Positions 1 through 6,331 of a stretch of 6,611 bases of DNA are shown here, piece by piece; position 1 is the stretch's first letter, and every line of letters starts with the position of its first letter. The stretch is taken from the NCBI GenBank assembly GCA_025923175.1, contig JAICGL010000230.1, forward strand, positions 1 through 6,611, read 5' to 3'. A program made the translations under genes and the position numbers. Origin of the DNA: Acidimicrobiia bacterium (GTDB lineage Bacteria; Actinomycetota; Acidimicrobiia; IMCC26256; BP-133). The notes beneath the pieces were generated by a model, which had not been told where the DNA came from, made no database searches, and saw only the letters and a program-made list of their open reading frames with translations.

Positions 1-155
1 AAGTGACCGGTACCGGCAAGATCCGCCGGCGCAAGGCGTTTCGCGCCCACCTGCTGGAGAAGAAGGCCAGCAAGCGCACCCGCCGCCTCGCCCGCGGCTC
101 GGAGTTGTTGGGCGGCGACAAGAAGCACGTCGAGCGGCTCCTCGGCCGCCGTTAA
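1..155 (+). CDS. rpmI: 50S ribosomal protein L35 (C-terminal part; 5' end outside window)
   Basis: Structural protein of the large ribosomal subunit. The frame ending in TAA at 153-155 is open to the left edge and shows 50 whole residues. They begin VTGTGKIRRRKAF and continue HLLEKKASKRTRRLARG, which is the typical L35 core: a very basic protein with the T-G-x-G-K-I-x-R-R-K-A-F signature and the H-L-L-E-K-K stretch. L35 is normally about 64-66 residues, so roughly the first 14 residues and the start codon are missing. It is too short and truncated to be seen as a full ORF. The stop lies 12 nt before rplT, and the rpmI-rplT pairing is the classic order after infC, which supports the call. In known systems rpmI and rplT are co-transcribed with infC and controlled through L20. 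Nothing in this window shows that control, because the leader is upstream. Confidence 0.95.
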   Translation, partial: VTGTGKIRRRKAFRAHLLEKKASKRTRRLARGSELLGGDKKHVERLLGRR

Positions 156-160
156 GGAGA
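154..160 (+). promoter_or_regulatory. Ribosome binding site of rplT
   Basis: AAGGAGA overlaps the rpmI stop codon and ends 7 nt before the ATG at 168. It is the best Shine-Dalgarno match in the window, which fits a highly translated ribosomal protein gene and fixes the rplT start. Confidence 0.8.
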
Positions 161-167
161 GTCAGTC

Positions 168-530
168 ATGGCCCGGGTCAAACGCTCCGTCCACGGAAAG
201 AAGCACCGCCGCGCCGTCCTCGAGGCGGCGAAGGGCTACAGCGGCAACCGGAGCCGCAGCTTCAAGTCCGCCAACGAGCAGGTCATGCACTCCGGCGTCT
301 ACGCCTACCGCGACCGCCGGGTCCGCAAGGGGGAGTTCCGCCGGCTGTGGATCGTGCGGATCAACGCCGCCTGCCGGCAGCACGACATGCCGTACTCCCG
401 CTTCATGGCCGGCCTCCGGGCCGCCCAGATCGATGTCGACCGAAAAGTCCTCGCCGATCTGGCGGTCACCGATCCCGGCACCTTCGGCACCCTCGTGGCC
501 GCGGCGCGGGAGGCCCTCGCCGCTGCCTAA
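168..530 (+). CDS. rplT: 50S ribosomal protein L20
   Basis: Binds 23S rRNA directly and is needed early in 50S assembly. The 120-residue product starts MARVKRSVHGKKHRRAVL and contains AKGYSGNRSRSFKSA near residues 22-36 and YRDRRVRKGEFRRLWI near 47-62. These are the long basic N-terminal extension and the start of the globular domain typical of the family. The C-terminal half carries RINAACRQHDMPYSRFMAGL (about 64-83), another L20 signature. Length is normal (family about 117-120), with only a short alanine-rich tail beyond the usual end. The ATG at 168 has a strong Shine-Dalgarno sequence. It follows rpmI by 12 nt and precedes the methyltransferase by 19 nt. In E. coli L20 represses its own operon by binding the mRNA leader. 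Whether that occurs here cannot be judged from this window. Confidence 0.98.
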   Translation: MARVKRSVHGKKHRRAVLEAAKGYSGNRSRSFKSANEQVMHSGVYAYRDRRVRKGEFRRLWIVRINAACRQHDMPYSRFMAGLRAAQIDVDRKVLADLAVTDPGTFGTLVAAAREALAAA

Positions 531-549
531 CCCGCCCGCGGGCCTCGGG

Positions 550-1380
550 GTGCGTGACGCCCGGGTGCGGCGGATCCGCCGCCTCCTCGCGCAGCGCTCC
601 GCCCGCCGGTCGGAGGGGGCGTTCGTGGTGGAAGGGGCCAACGTGCTCGACGCCGCCCTCGACGGGGAGGCCGACATCGAGGCGTTTTTCGCCGCGCCCG
701 AGGCCGAGGCTGAGTGCCCGGAACTCCTCGATCGGGCGATCCAACGGGGCATCCAGGTCCACTTCCTCGAACCCGGTGTCCTAGAGCGGGTCGCCGGCAC
801 GGTCACGCCCCAGCCGGTCCTGGCGGTCGCCCGTCAGCGGCACCTGACGCTGGCCGACGTGACCGCCGGCCGGGGCTCCGAACCGCAGCTGCTGGTGGTC
901 GGCGTGGACGTGCGCGATCCGGGCAATGCGGGCACTTTGGTCCGAAGCGCCGAGGCTGCTGGGGCTCACGGGGTAATCTTTTGCCGCGGCTCGGTCGACG
1001 TCACCAACCCGAAGACGGTCCGCGCTTCGGCCGGTGCACTCTTCCACGTCCCCGTGGTGGAAGGCTGTGACCCGCAGGAGGTGCTCGGCGTGCTCGGAGA
1101 TCTGGGCCTCAAGCGCATCGCCGCCGTGGCCCACGACGGCGAGCGGCCCGATCATGTCGACTTCATCCGGCCGCTGGCGCTGGTCCTCGGCAACGAGGCC
1201 CACGGGCTCCCCGCCGATGTGCTCGACCGGGTCGACACCCGGGTCACGATCCCGATGCCGGGCCGTACCGAGTCGCTCAACCTCGGCATGGCGGCTTCGA
1301 TCCTGCTCTACGAAGCCCGCCGGCAGCGGGCACCCGGGGCTGCGGGGGTGTCCCCCGAGATCGGGGTGTTGGCGCCGTGA
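550..1380 (+). CDS. TrmH/SpoU-family RNA 2'-O-ribose methyltransferase
   Basis: Likely an S-adenosylmethionine-dependent enzyme that methylates a ribose 2'-OH in 23S rRNA or tRNA. It has 276 residues if translation starts at GTG 550. The N-terminal part (about 20-95, with EGAFVVEGANVLDAAL) matches the SpoU substrate-binding domain. The C-terminal SPOUT domain has all three motifs: motif 1 VRDPGNAGTLVRSAEAAGA (121-139, with N126 and catalytic R132), motif 2 LVLGNEAHGLP (211-221) and motif 3 IPMPGRTESLNLGMAASILL (234-253), which form the trefoil knot and cofactor site. The frame is open back to ATG 433, but that start would overlap rplT by 98 nt and add a low-complexity P/S/R-rich lead. GTG 550 gives the usual family beginning (DARVRRIRRLL), although without a clear Shine-Dalgarno. 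A methyltransferase of this family next to rplT is common in actinobacteria and is often labelled tsnR. The true target base is unknown, so I give no symbol. Confidence 0.9.
   Translation: MRDARVRRIRRLLAQRSARRSEGAFVVEGANVLDAALDGEADIEAFFAAPEAEAECPELLDRAIQRGIQVHFLEPGVLERVAGTVTPQPVLAVARQRHLTLADVTAGRGSEPQLLVVGVDVRDPGNAGTLVRSAEAAGAHGVIFCRGSVDVTNPKTVRASAGALFHVPVVEGCDPQEVLGVLGDLGLKRIAAVAHDGERPDHVDFIRPLALVLGNEAHGLPADVLDRVDTRVTIPMPGRTESLNLGMAASILLYEARRQRAPGAAGVSPEIGVLAP
1377..1380 (+). promoter_or_regulatory. GTGA stop-start overlap, methyltransferase to kinase
   Basis: The GTG start of the kinase (1377-1379) shares bases with the TGA stop of the methyltransferase (1378-1380). Only a weak G-rich stretch (1363-1366) precedes it. 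Kinase translation is therefore probably coupled to termination of the upstream gene, with ribosomes re-initiating in place. Confidence 0.7.
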
Positions 1381-2480
1381 CCGCATCAGTTCCCACCTCG
1401 GCGGAGATCATCGATCTTCTCCCCGACGCGATCGTGGTACTCGACGCCCACCGCACGATCACGGCGGTCAACGAAGCAGCCGCCGAACTGCTCGCCCGTC
1501 CGACCAAGGACCTGCTCGGCGCCTCGGCCGACGAGGTCCTCGAGCCCCGCACCCGCGACGGCAAGCTGGTCTGGGCCGACGGCTGGCCCCGGGCCGCCCT
1601 CCTCATCCGGGTGCGGCGGATCCCGGAGCAGGAAGTCGACGTCATGGCCGGCAGTGGTAAGGCCGTCCGGGTGGCGGTGACCGGCCGCTACCGGCGGGAC
1701 GGCGATGGCAGGCTCGAAGGTGTCGTGCTCGCCCTGCGGCCGATCGAGCGCCGCAACACCCTGGCCGCCAGCGGTGTGGAGGTTGTCTCCACCGTCTCCC
1801 ACGAGCTGCGCTCGCCGCTCACGTCGGTGAAGGGGTACACGTCGCTGCTGCTCAACCGGTGGGACCGGCTCGACGACGAGCAGAAGAAGTCGATGCTGGA
1901 GCAGGTCCAGTCCGACGCCGATCGTGTCACCCGGCTGATCACCGAACTGCTCGACATCTCCCGGCTGGAGACCGGCCGCCTCCGCCTCCGCTGCCAGATG
2001 GTCGACATCGCCGGCCTGGCCGAAGTGGTGGTGGAGAAGGTCCGCATCGCCTATCCCGAGCTCGAGGTGTCGGTCGCCTTCCCGGGCGAGCTCCCCCGGG
2101 TGTACGCCGACCCCGACAAAGTCGAGCAGGTGCTCACCAACCTCCTGGAGAACGCCGCCAAGTACGCCGGCAGCCCCGACGTCCGGGTCGAGGGTGTCTA
2201 CGACGAGAGCCGCAAGGAGCTCACTATCGCCGTCCACGACGTCGGCAAGGGCATCCCGCCGGCCGAGCTCCCCCGGCTCTTCAACAAGTTCTTCCGGGGC
2301 TCCGAGGGTGGTCGGCCGAGCGGGTCGGGCCTGGGCCTCTACATCGCCCGGGGTCTGGTGGAGGCGCACGGCGGGCGCATTGCCGCCGAGAGCCGGCTGG
2401 GAGAGGGGTCGACCTTCTCCTTTACCCTTCCGGCCGACGCCTTCGACAAGACCTTCGGCGACGGAGACGGCAGCTCGTGA
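1377..2480 (+). CDS. Soluble PAS-domain sensor histidine kinase
   Basis: Two-component sensor kinase of 367 residues. An N-terminal PAS-like domain (about 8-122, with IIDLLPDAIVVLDAHRTITA followed by VNEAAAELL) precedes a HisKA dimerisation domain with the H-box VSTVSHELRSPLTSVKGY (137-154), whose phosphoacceptor is H142. The HATPase_c domain follows. It has the N-box VLTNLLENAAKYA (252-264, Mg/ATP Asn N259), G1 box DVGKGIP (288-294), F-box LFNKFFRG (301-308), G2 box GSGLGLYIARG (316-326) and a final GEGSTFSFTLP strand. All catalytic residues are present, so it should be active. No signal peptide or transmembrane helix is visible, which suggests a cytoplasmic sensor whose input is read by the PAS domain. 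The ligand is unknown. No response regulator lies in the window, so the partner is elsewhere. It is tied to both neighbours by GTGA overlaps, so its dosage should follow the translation operon. Base composition matches its neighbours, with no sign of recent insertion. Confidence 0.93.
   Translation: MTASVPTSAEIIDLLPDAIVVLDAHRTITAVNEAAAELLARPTKDLLGASADEVLEPRTRDGKLVWADGWPRAALLIRVRRIPEQEVDVMAGSGKAVRVAVTGRYRRDGDGRLEGVVLALRPIERRNTLAASGVEVVSTVSHELRSPLTSVKGYTSLLLNRWDRLDDEQKKSMLEQVQSDADRVTRLITELLDISRLETGRLRLRCQMVDIAGLAEVVVEKVRIAYPELEVSVAFPGELPRVYADPDKVEQVLTNLLENAAKYAGSPDVRVEGVYDESRKELTIAVHDVGKGIPPAELPRLFNKFFRGSEGGRPSGSGLGLYIARGLVEAHGGRIAAESRLGEGSTFSFTLPADAFDKTFGDGDGSS
2463..2467 (+). promoter_or_regulatory. 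Ribosome binding site of pheS, inside the kinase gene
   Basis: GGAGA ends 9 nt before the GTG at 2477, within the last codons of the kinase. It supports GTG 2477 as the pheS start rather than the far-upstream ATG at 1859 in the same frame. Confidence 0.6.
2477..2480 (+). promoter_or_regulatory. GTGA stop-start overlap, kinase to pheS
   Basis: The GTG start of pheS (2477-2479) overlaps the kinase TGA stop (2478-2480). This is the second GTGA junction flanking the kinase. It implies that pheS translation is partly coupled to that of the kinase. Confidence 0.7.
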
Positions 2481-3514
2481 CGCTTTCGGAATTGACGGCC
2501 CTGCTCGACGAAGAGCTGGCCCGGGCAAAAGAACAGATCGACAAGGTGGAGACGGCGTCCGACCTCGAGGAGTTCGAGCGGACCTTTCTCGGCAAGCGTT
2601 CGGCCGCCACCGCCGCGAACCAGGGCATCAAGGATCTCGCCCCCGACGAGCGGCCCAAGGCTGGTCAGGCCGTCTCGGGCTACAAGGCGGCGGTCAACGA
2701 ACTCATCGAGGCCCGCAAGGCAGCGCTGGGCGACGGCGCCGGCGAGGTTCTCGACCGCCTTGACCTCACCCTCCCCGGGCGCGGCCTCGGACGGGGTCAT
2801 CTCCACCTGATCACGCAGGTCCAGCAGGAGCTGGAGGAGGTCTTCCTCGGCCTCGGCTACGAGGTGGCCGAAGGGCCCGAGGTCGAGACCGACTTCTACA
2901 ACTTCGAGGCGCTCAACATGCCTCAGGCCCACCCGGCCCGTTCCATGTGGGACACGCTCTACGTCAAGCTCGGCCGGCCCGAAGAGGTGGTGCTGCGCAC
3001 CCACACCTCCCCGGTGCAGATCCGCGTCATGGAGTCGCGCCAGCCGCCCGTCTACACGGTGATGCCCGGCCGCTGCTACCGGCGCGACACGCTCGACGCC
3101 CGCCACTCGCCCGTCTTCCACCAGATCGAAGGCCTCGTCGTCGATGAGGGCATCACCTTCGGCGACCTGGCCGGCACCATCGACGCCTTCACCCGGGCCT
3201 ACTTCGGTCCGGGTCACACGTCGCGCCTGCGGCCCAGCTACTTCCCCTTCACCGAACCGAGCGCCGAGTTCGAGGTCACGTGCTTCGTCTGCGACGGCGC
3301 CGGCTGCTCGGTTTGCTCGAAGACCGGCTGGCTGGAGCTCGGCGGCTGCGGGATGGTCGACCCCAACGTGTTCCGCGCCGTCGGCTACGACTCCGAGCGC
3401 TACACCGGCTTCGCCTTCGGTTTCGGGCTCGAGCGGATGGCCATGGTTCGCTACGGCGTCGAGCACATCAAGTCGTTCTTCGAGAACGACATCCGGTTCC
3501 TCAAGCAGTTCTAG
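2477..3514 (+). CDS. pheS: Phenylalanyl-tRNA synthetase alpha subunit
   Basis: Catalytic subunit of the (alpha-beta)2 enzyme that charges tRNA-Phe in the cytoplasm (class II). The product has 345 residues from GTG 2477, which is normal for the family. Residues 1-85 form the charged N-terminal coiled coil that contacts tRNA. The class II core includes GHLHLITQVQQELEEVF (107-123), the Phe/ATP site around YTVMPGRCYRRDTLDARHSP (193-212) followed by FHQIEG, FPFTEPSAEFEV (256-267), and motif 3 GFAFGFGLER (311-320, R320). The specificity position equivalent to E. coli Ala294 appears to be alanine (A313), as in wild-type enzymes. One feature stands out: C269, C272, C277 and C280 form a CxxC-x4-CxxC cluster just before GWLELGGCGMV. 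E. coli PheS lacks it, but some other bacterial PheS proteins have it. It looks like a small zinc-binding loop. The gene sits directly before pheT, as expected. Confidence 0.97.
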   Translation: MTLSELTALLDEELARAKEQIDKVETASDLEEFERTFLGKRSAATAANQGIKDLAPDERPKAGQAVSGYKAAVNELIEARKAALGDGAGEVLDRLDLTLPGRGLGRGHLHLITQVQQELEEVFLGLGYEVAEGPEVETDFYNFEALNMPQAHPARSMWDTLYVKLGRPEEVVLRTHTSPVQIRVMESRQPPVYTVMPGRCYRRDTLDARHSPVFHQIEGLVVDEGITFGDLAGTIDAFTRAYFGPGHTSRLRPSYFPFTEPSAEFEVTCFVCDGAGCSVCSKTGWLELGGCGMVDPNVFRAVGYDSERYTGFAFGFGLERMAMVRYGVEHIKSFFENDIRFLKQF

Positions 3515-3515
3515 C

Positions 3516-3520
3516 GAGGG
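3516..3520 (+). promoter_or_regulatory. Ribosome binding site of pheT
   Basis: GAGGG lies 6 nt before ATG 3527, directly after the pheS stop. An out-of-frame ATG at 3522 is only 1 nt from this site, too close for normal initiation, so the motif selects ATG 3527. Confidence 0.65.
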
Positions 3521-3526
3521 TATGGA

Positions 3527-5914
3527 ATGAAGGCCCCTCTCTCCTGGCTCCGCGACTTCGCCCCCATCGAGGGTAAGCCCCTCGACCTGGCCGACCGGCT
3601 CAACGAGATCGGCCTCATCGTCGAGGGCATCGCCGCCCCCGGGCGCGACATCTCGGGCGTGCGGACGGTCAAGGTGCTCGCCGTCGAGAAGCACCCCGAC
3701 GCCGACCGGTTGGCGCTGGTCGACGTCGACCCCGGTGACGGCAACGCCGTGCGGGTCGTGTGCGGCGCCCACAACTATGTCGTCGGCGACGTGGTGCCCT
3801 GGGCCCCGCCCGGCGCCGAGCTGCCCGGCGGGTTCAAGCTCGAACGCCGCAAGATCCGTGGGCAGTTTTCGGACGGGATGCTCTGCGCCCCCGACGAGCT
3901 CGGGCTGTCCGACGATCACAGCGGGATCATGATCCTGCCGCCCGACACGCCCCTGGGCGAGGACCTGCGCACGGTCCTCAAGCTCGACGACATCGTCTTC
4001 GACCTCGAGATCACCCCCAACCGGCCCGACGCCATGTCGATCGCCGGTGTGGCCCGCGACCTTGCGGCAGCACTCGGCGTGCCGTTTACGCTGCCCACGC
4101 CGGCGGTGGGCGCCACCATCGAACTGTCGCCGGCCTCGCTCGTGGTGGAGGCACCTGATCGCTGCCCGCGGTACGTGGCCCTGACCGGCCGGGTGGCCGT
4201 GGAGCCGTCGCCGGCCTGGATGGCGGAGCGCCTGACCAAGGCGGGCATGCGGCCGATCTCGAACGTGGTCGACGTCACCAACTACGTGATGCTGGAGCGG
4301 GGCCAGCCGCTCCACGCCTTCGACCTCGGTCTCCTCGGTGGGCGGGGCATCGTCGTTCGGATGGCCAACGAGGGCGAGAAGATCCGCACGCTGGATGACG
4401 TCGAGCGGACCCTCTCGGCCGAGGATCTTCTGATCTGCGACGCCAACCGGGTGCCGCAGGCAATCGCCGGTGTGATGGGCGCCGGCGATTCCGAGGTATC
4501 CGAGGCCACCACCGAGGTCCTGCTGGAGTCGGCGTTCTTCACGAGCGATGGCATCCTCCGCACGTCGAAGCGCCTCGGTCTCCGGACGGAATCGTCGGCC
4601 CGTTTCGAGCGCGGTGTCGACCCCAACGGCACCTTCCTTGCGGCGGAGAGGGCCTGGCAACTCTTCAACGAGATCGCCTCCGGGCAGCCGGCGGCCGGCC
4701 CGCTCGACGAGTACCCGACGCCGATCGAGCCGATCACCGTCACGCTACGCACGGTTCGCGTCAACGAGGTGCTCGGCACCGACCTCGACACCGACCGGAT
4801 CCGCGGCCACCTCGAGCCGCTCGGGTTCACCCCGGGAAGCAGCGCCAACGGCGCGGTCGAGTACACCGTCCCCACCTATCGACCCGACTGTGAGCGCGAG
4901 ATCGACCTCATCGAGGAGGTCGCCCGCCACCACGGCTACAACAACATCGCCCGCACGCTGCCCCGCATGAAGGAGCCGTCCGCCGGGCTGACCGCGGTGC
5001 AGCTCGGGCGGCGGACGGTGCGCGACGCCCTGCTCGGCACGGGCCTTTCCGAGGCCTACACCTTCTCCCTGGTGTCACCGGCCGATCTGGCCGCCGCCGG
5101 TCTTCCCGCCGAGGGCATCGAACTGGAAAACCCGCTGCGGGCCGAGGAGTCGCTGCTCCGCACGGCCGTCCTTCCCGGGCTCCTCAAGGCGGTGGCTTTC
5201 AACGCCGGCCACGGCCTGCCCGACGTCGGCCTCTTCGAGATCGGGCACGTTTTCCTGCCCCCGCCCGCCGGTCAGACGCTGCCTGACGAACGGGAGCACC
5301 TCGCGGTGGTGCTGGCCGGCACGGTGTTCCGCCTGCCCCACGAACCGAACCGTCCCGTCGACGGCCACGACGTGATCGGCCGGCTGGAGACGGTGGCCGA
5401 GGCGCTGGCACTGGCCGACTGGCACCTGGAGCCCGGTGAGGTCGCCGGCTTCGCTCCCGGCCGGGCGGCGCTCGTCGTCGTCGACGGCACCCGCCTCGGC
5501 GCCGTGGGCGAGGTCGACCCCGCCGTGCGGGCTCGCATCGGACTCGATGGCCCCGTGGCGGCGCTCGAACTCGACCTGTCCCGTCTTCTCGCCTCACCGC
5601 GCAAGGAGCGGCGGGCCGCCACGCCGTCGCGCTATCCGGCGTCGTCCATCGACCTTGCCTTCGTGCTCGATGAGGGCGTGCCGTCAGGCGCCGCCCAGCG
5701 CACGCTGCAGCACGCCGCCGGCGACCTCCTCGAAGACGTCCACCTCTTCGACGTCTTCCGCACCGAGGCGCTCGGCCCGGCCAAGAAGAGCCTGGCCTTC
5801 GGCCTGCGTTTCCGGGCCTCCGACCGCACCCTCACCGACGAGGAGGTCGGCGGCATGCGGCAGCGCCTGATCGACGCCATGGCCAAGGAACACGGCGCCA
5901 GCCTCCGAGGCTGA
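3527..5914 (+). CDS. pheT: Phenylalanyl-tRNA synthetase beta subunit
   Basis: Partner of PheS. It supports tRNA binding and hydrolyses mischarged Tyr-tRNA-Phe. The product has 795 residues, the full-length bacterial form. Domains in order are: the N-terminal segment MKAPLSWLRDFAPI; an EMAP/OB-type tRNA-binding domain (about 40-150, with KHPDADRL at 55-62 and GQFSDGMLCAPDELGL at 112-127); the family core ITPNRPDAMSIAGVARDLAA (162-181); the B3/B4 editing domain (about 210-380, with SNVVDVTNYVMLERGQPLHA at 245-264 and GLRTESSARFERGVDP at 351-366); the B5 domain (about 402-475, with PTYRPDCEREIDLIEEVAR at 449-467); the catalytic-like core with LENPLRAEESLLRTAVLPGL (533-552); and a C-terminal FDX-ACB anticodon-binding domain (about 702-794, with RYPASSIDLAFVLDEGVPS and FGLRFRASDRTLTDEEV). 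Nothing is missing. It follows pheS by 12 nt and ends 1 nt before the thioesterase start. Confidence 0.97.
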   Translation: MKAPLSWLRDFAPIEGKPLDLADRLNEIGLIVEGIAAPGRDISGVRTVKVLAVEKHPDADRLALVDVDPGDGNAVRVVCGAHNYVVGDVVPWAPPGAELPGGFKLERRKIRGQFSDGMLCAPDELGLSDDHSGIMILPPDTPLGEDLRTVLKLDDIVFDLEITPNRPDAMSIAGVARDLAAALGVPFTLPTPAVGATIELSPASLVVEAPDRCPRYVALTGRVAVEPSPAWMAERLTKAGMRPISNVVDVTNYVMLERGQPLHAFDLGLLGGRGIVVRMANEGEKIRTLDDVERTLSAEDLLICDANRVPQAIAGVMGAGDSEVSEATTEVLLESAFFTSDGILRTSKRLGLRTESSARFERGVDPNGTFLAAERAWQLFNEIASGQPAAGPLDEYPTPIEPITVTLRTVRVNEVLGTDLDTDRIRGHLEPLGFTPGSSANGAVEYTVPTYRPDCEREIDLIEEVARHHGYNNIARTLPRMKEPSAGLTAVQLGRRTVRDALLGTGLSEAYTFSLVSPADLAAAGLPAEGIELENPLRAEESLLRTAVLPGLLKAVAFNAGHGLPDVGLFEIGHVFLPPPAGQTLPDEREHLAVVLAGTVFRLPHEPNRPVDGHDVIGRLETVAEALALADWHLEPGEVAGFAPGRAALVVVDGTRLGAVGEVDPAVRARIGLDGPVAALELDLSRLLASPRKERRAATPSRYPASSIDLAFVLDEGVPSGAAQRTLQHAAGDLLEDVHLFDVFRTEALGPAKKSLAFGLRFRASDRTLTDEEVGGMRQRLIDAMAKEHGASLRG

Positions 5915-5915
5915 G

Positions 5916-6317
5916 ATGCCGTTCGTGCACCGGCGCCGGCCGACCTACGCCGAGGTCGACCAGCAGGGCGTCGTCTTTCATGGGCATTGGCTGGCCTACT
6001 TCGACGACGCCATGACCCGCTTCTGCGACCACCTCGGCTTCCCGCCCAAAGAGGTCTTCTTCTCCACCTTCGACGTGATGGTCGTGAAAGCCCAACTCGA
6101 CTGGCAGGGCCCGGCCGGCTTCGACGACGAGATCGACATCGCCGTCATACCGACCCGCCTCGGCACGAAGTCCTTCGACCTCGAATACCGGGCCACCGTC
6201 GAAGGCCGGCCCGTCTGCACCGGCGTAGTGACCTATGTCTCCGTCAAACCCCTCAGCGGCGGTTCGGTCCCGATCCCCGACGACGTCCGGGCCGCCTTCG
6301 AACAGGCGGCGAGGTAG
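5916..6317 (+). CDS. Hotdog-fold acyl-CoA thioesterase, YbgC/FadM-like (4HBT family)
   Basis: Predicted small cytoplasmic thioester hydrolase of 133 residues, the usual length for single-domain 4HBT proteins. The N-terminal signature YAEVDQQGVVFHGHWLAYFD (11-30) follows the family pattern D-x-x-G-V-V-(F/Y)-H-x-x-(Y/W). D15 sits at the catalytic aspartate position and H22 is present. It leads into the central hotdog helix (about 24-40). The rest alternates strands (VVKAQLDWQGPAGFDDEIDI, then SFDLEYRATVEGRPVCTGVV), as in the fold. Substrate cannot be read from sequence; acyl-CoA or hydroxybenzoyl-CoA-type esters are typical. ATG 5916 is 1 nt after the pheT stop. A weak GAGG stretch just upstream (5907-5910) lies close to the start, so expression probably depends on coupling to pheT. 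No functional link to aminoacylation is evident. It is the last plus-strand gene, converging with the next one. Confidence 0.88.
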   Translation: MPFVHRRRPTYAEVDQQGVVFHGHWLAYFDDAMTRFCDHLGFPPKEVFFSTFDVMVVKAQLDWQGPAGFDDEIDIAVIPTRLGTKSFDLEYRATVEGRPVCTGVVTYVSVKPLSGGSVPIPDDVRAAFEQAAR

Positions 6318-6331
6318 CCCTCCTCAGGGTT
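6316..6331 (+). terminator. Possible small hairpin between convergent genes
   Basis: CCCT (6318-6321) and AGGG (6326-6329) pair around a 4-nt loop. The stem extends by one G-U and one A-U pair on the plus-strand transcript. It straddles the thioesterase stop and the stop of the minus-strand gene. There is no following T-run on either strand, so it is at best a weak terminator and may be chance in such GC-rich DNA. Confidence 0.2.

Larger units (their letters stand above)
1..6317 (+). other. Probable translation operon rpmI-rplT-methyltransferase-kinase-pheST-thioesterase
   Basis: Seven consecutive plus-strand genes are separated by 12, 19, -4, -4, 12 and 1 nt. The gaps leave no room for a conventional promoter or terminator, although promoters inside coding regions cannot be excluded. 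Co-transcription is an inference from spacing and shared function. The 5' end, probably with infC, lies before the window. Confidence 0.75.

Noticed and set aside
534..543. GCCCGCGGGC palindrome between rplT and the methyltransferase gene, considered as a terminator
   Set aside because: It is only a 10-nt perfect palindrome with no loop and no T-run. Such palindromes are common by chance in GC-rich DNA, and the operon continues.
162..806. 214-residue minus-strand frame opposite rplT and the methyltransferase start
   Set aside because: It runs across two conserved genes and their junction, is rich in R/S/A/P, and has no recognisable domain.
1859..2476. N-terminal extension of pheS back to ATG 1859
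   Set aside because: The extension is an out-of-frame reading of the kinase, rich in R/P/G. PheS homology begins at GTG 2477, which has its own Shine-Dalgarno and yields the normal family length.
1386..2528. 380-residue minus-strand frame opposite the histidine kinase
   Set aside because: It is antisense to a kinase with all catalytic boxes and shows only low-complexity composition with no family motif. It is a GC-driven shadow.
2339..4660. 773-residue open frame on the minus strand opposite pheS and pheT
   Set aside because: It lies wholly antisense to two certain genes. Its protein is biased to G/A/R/D/H/V/E with no recognisable domain. Long antisense frames are expected in GC-rich genes with strong third-position C/G.
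5832..6095. 87-residue minus-strand frame across the pheT-thioesterase junction
   Set aside because: It is antisense to the FDX-ACB end of PheT and the hotdog signature, and no domain is recognisable.
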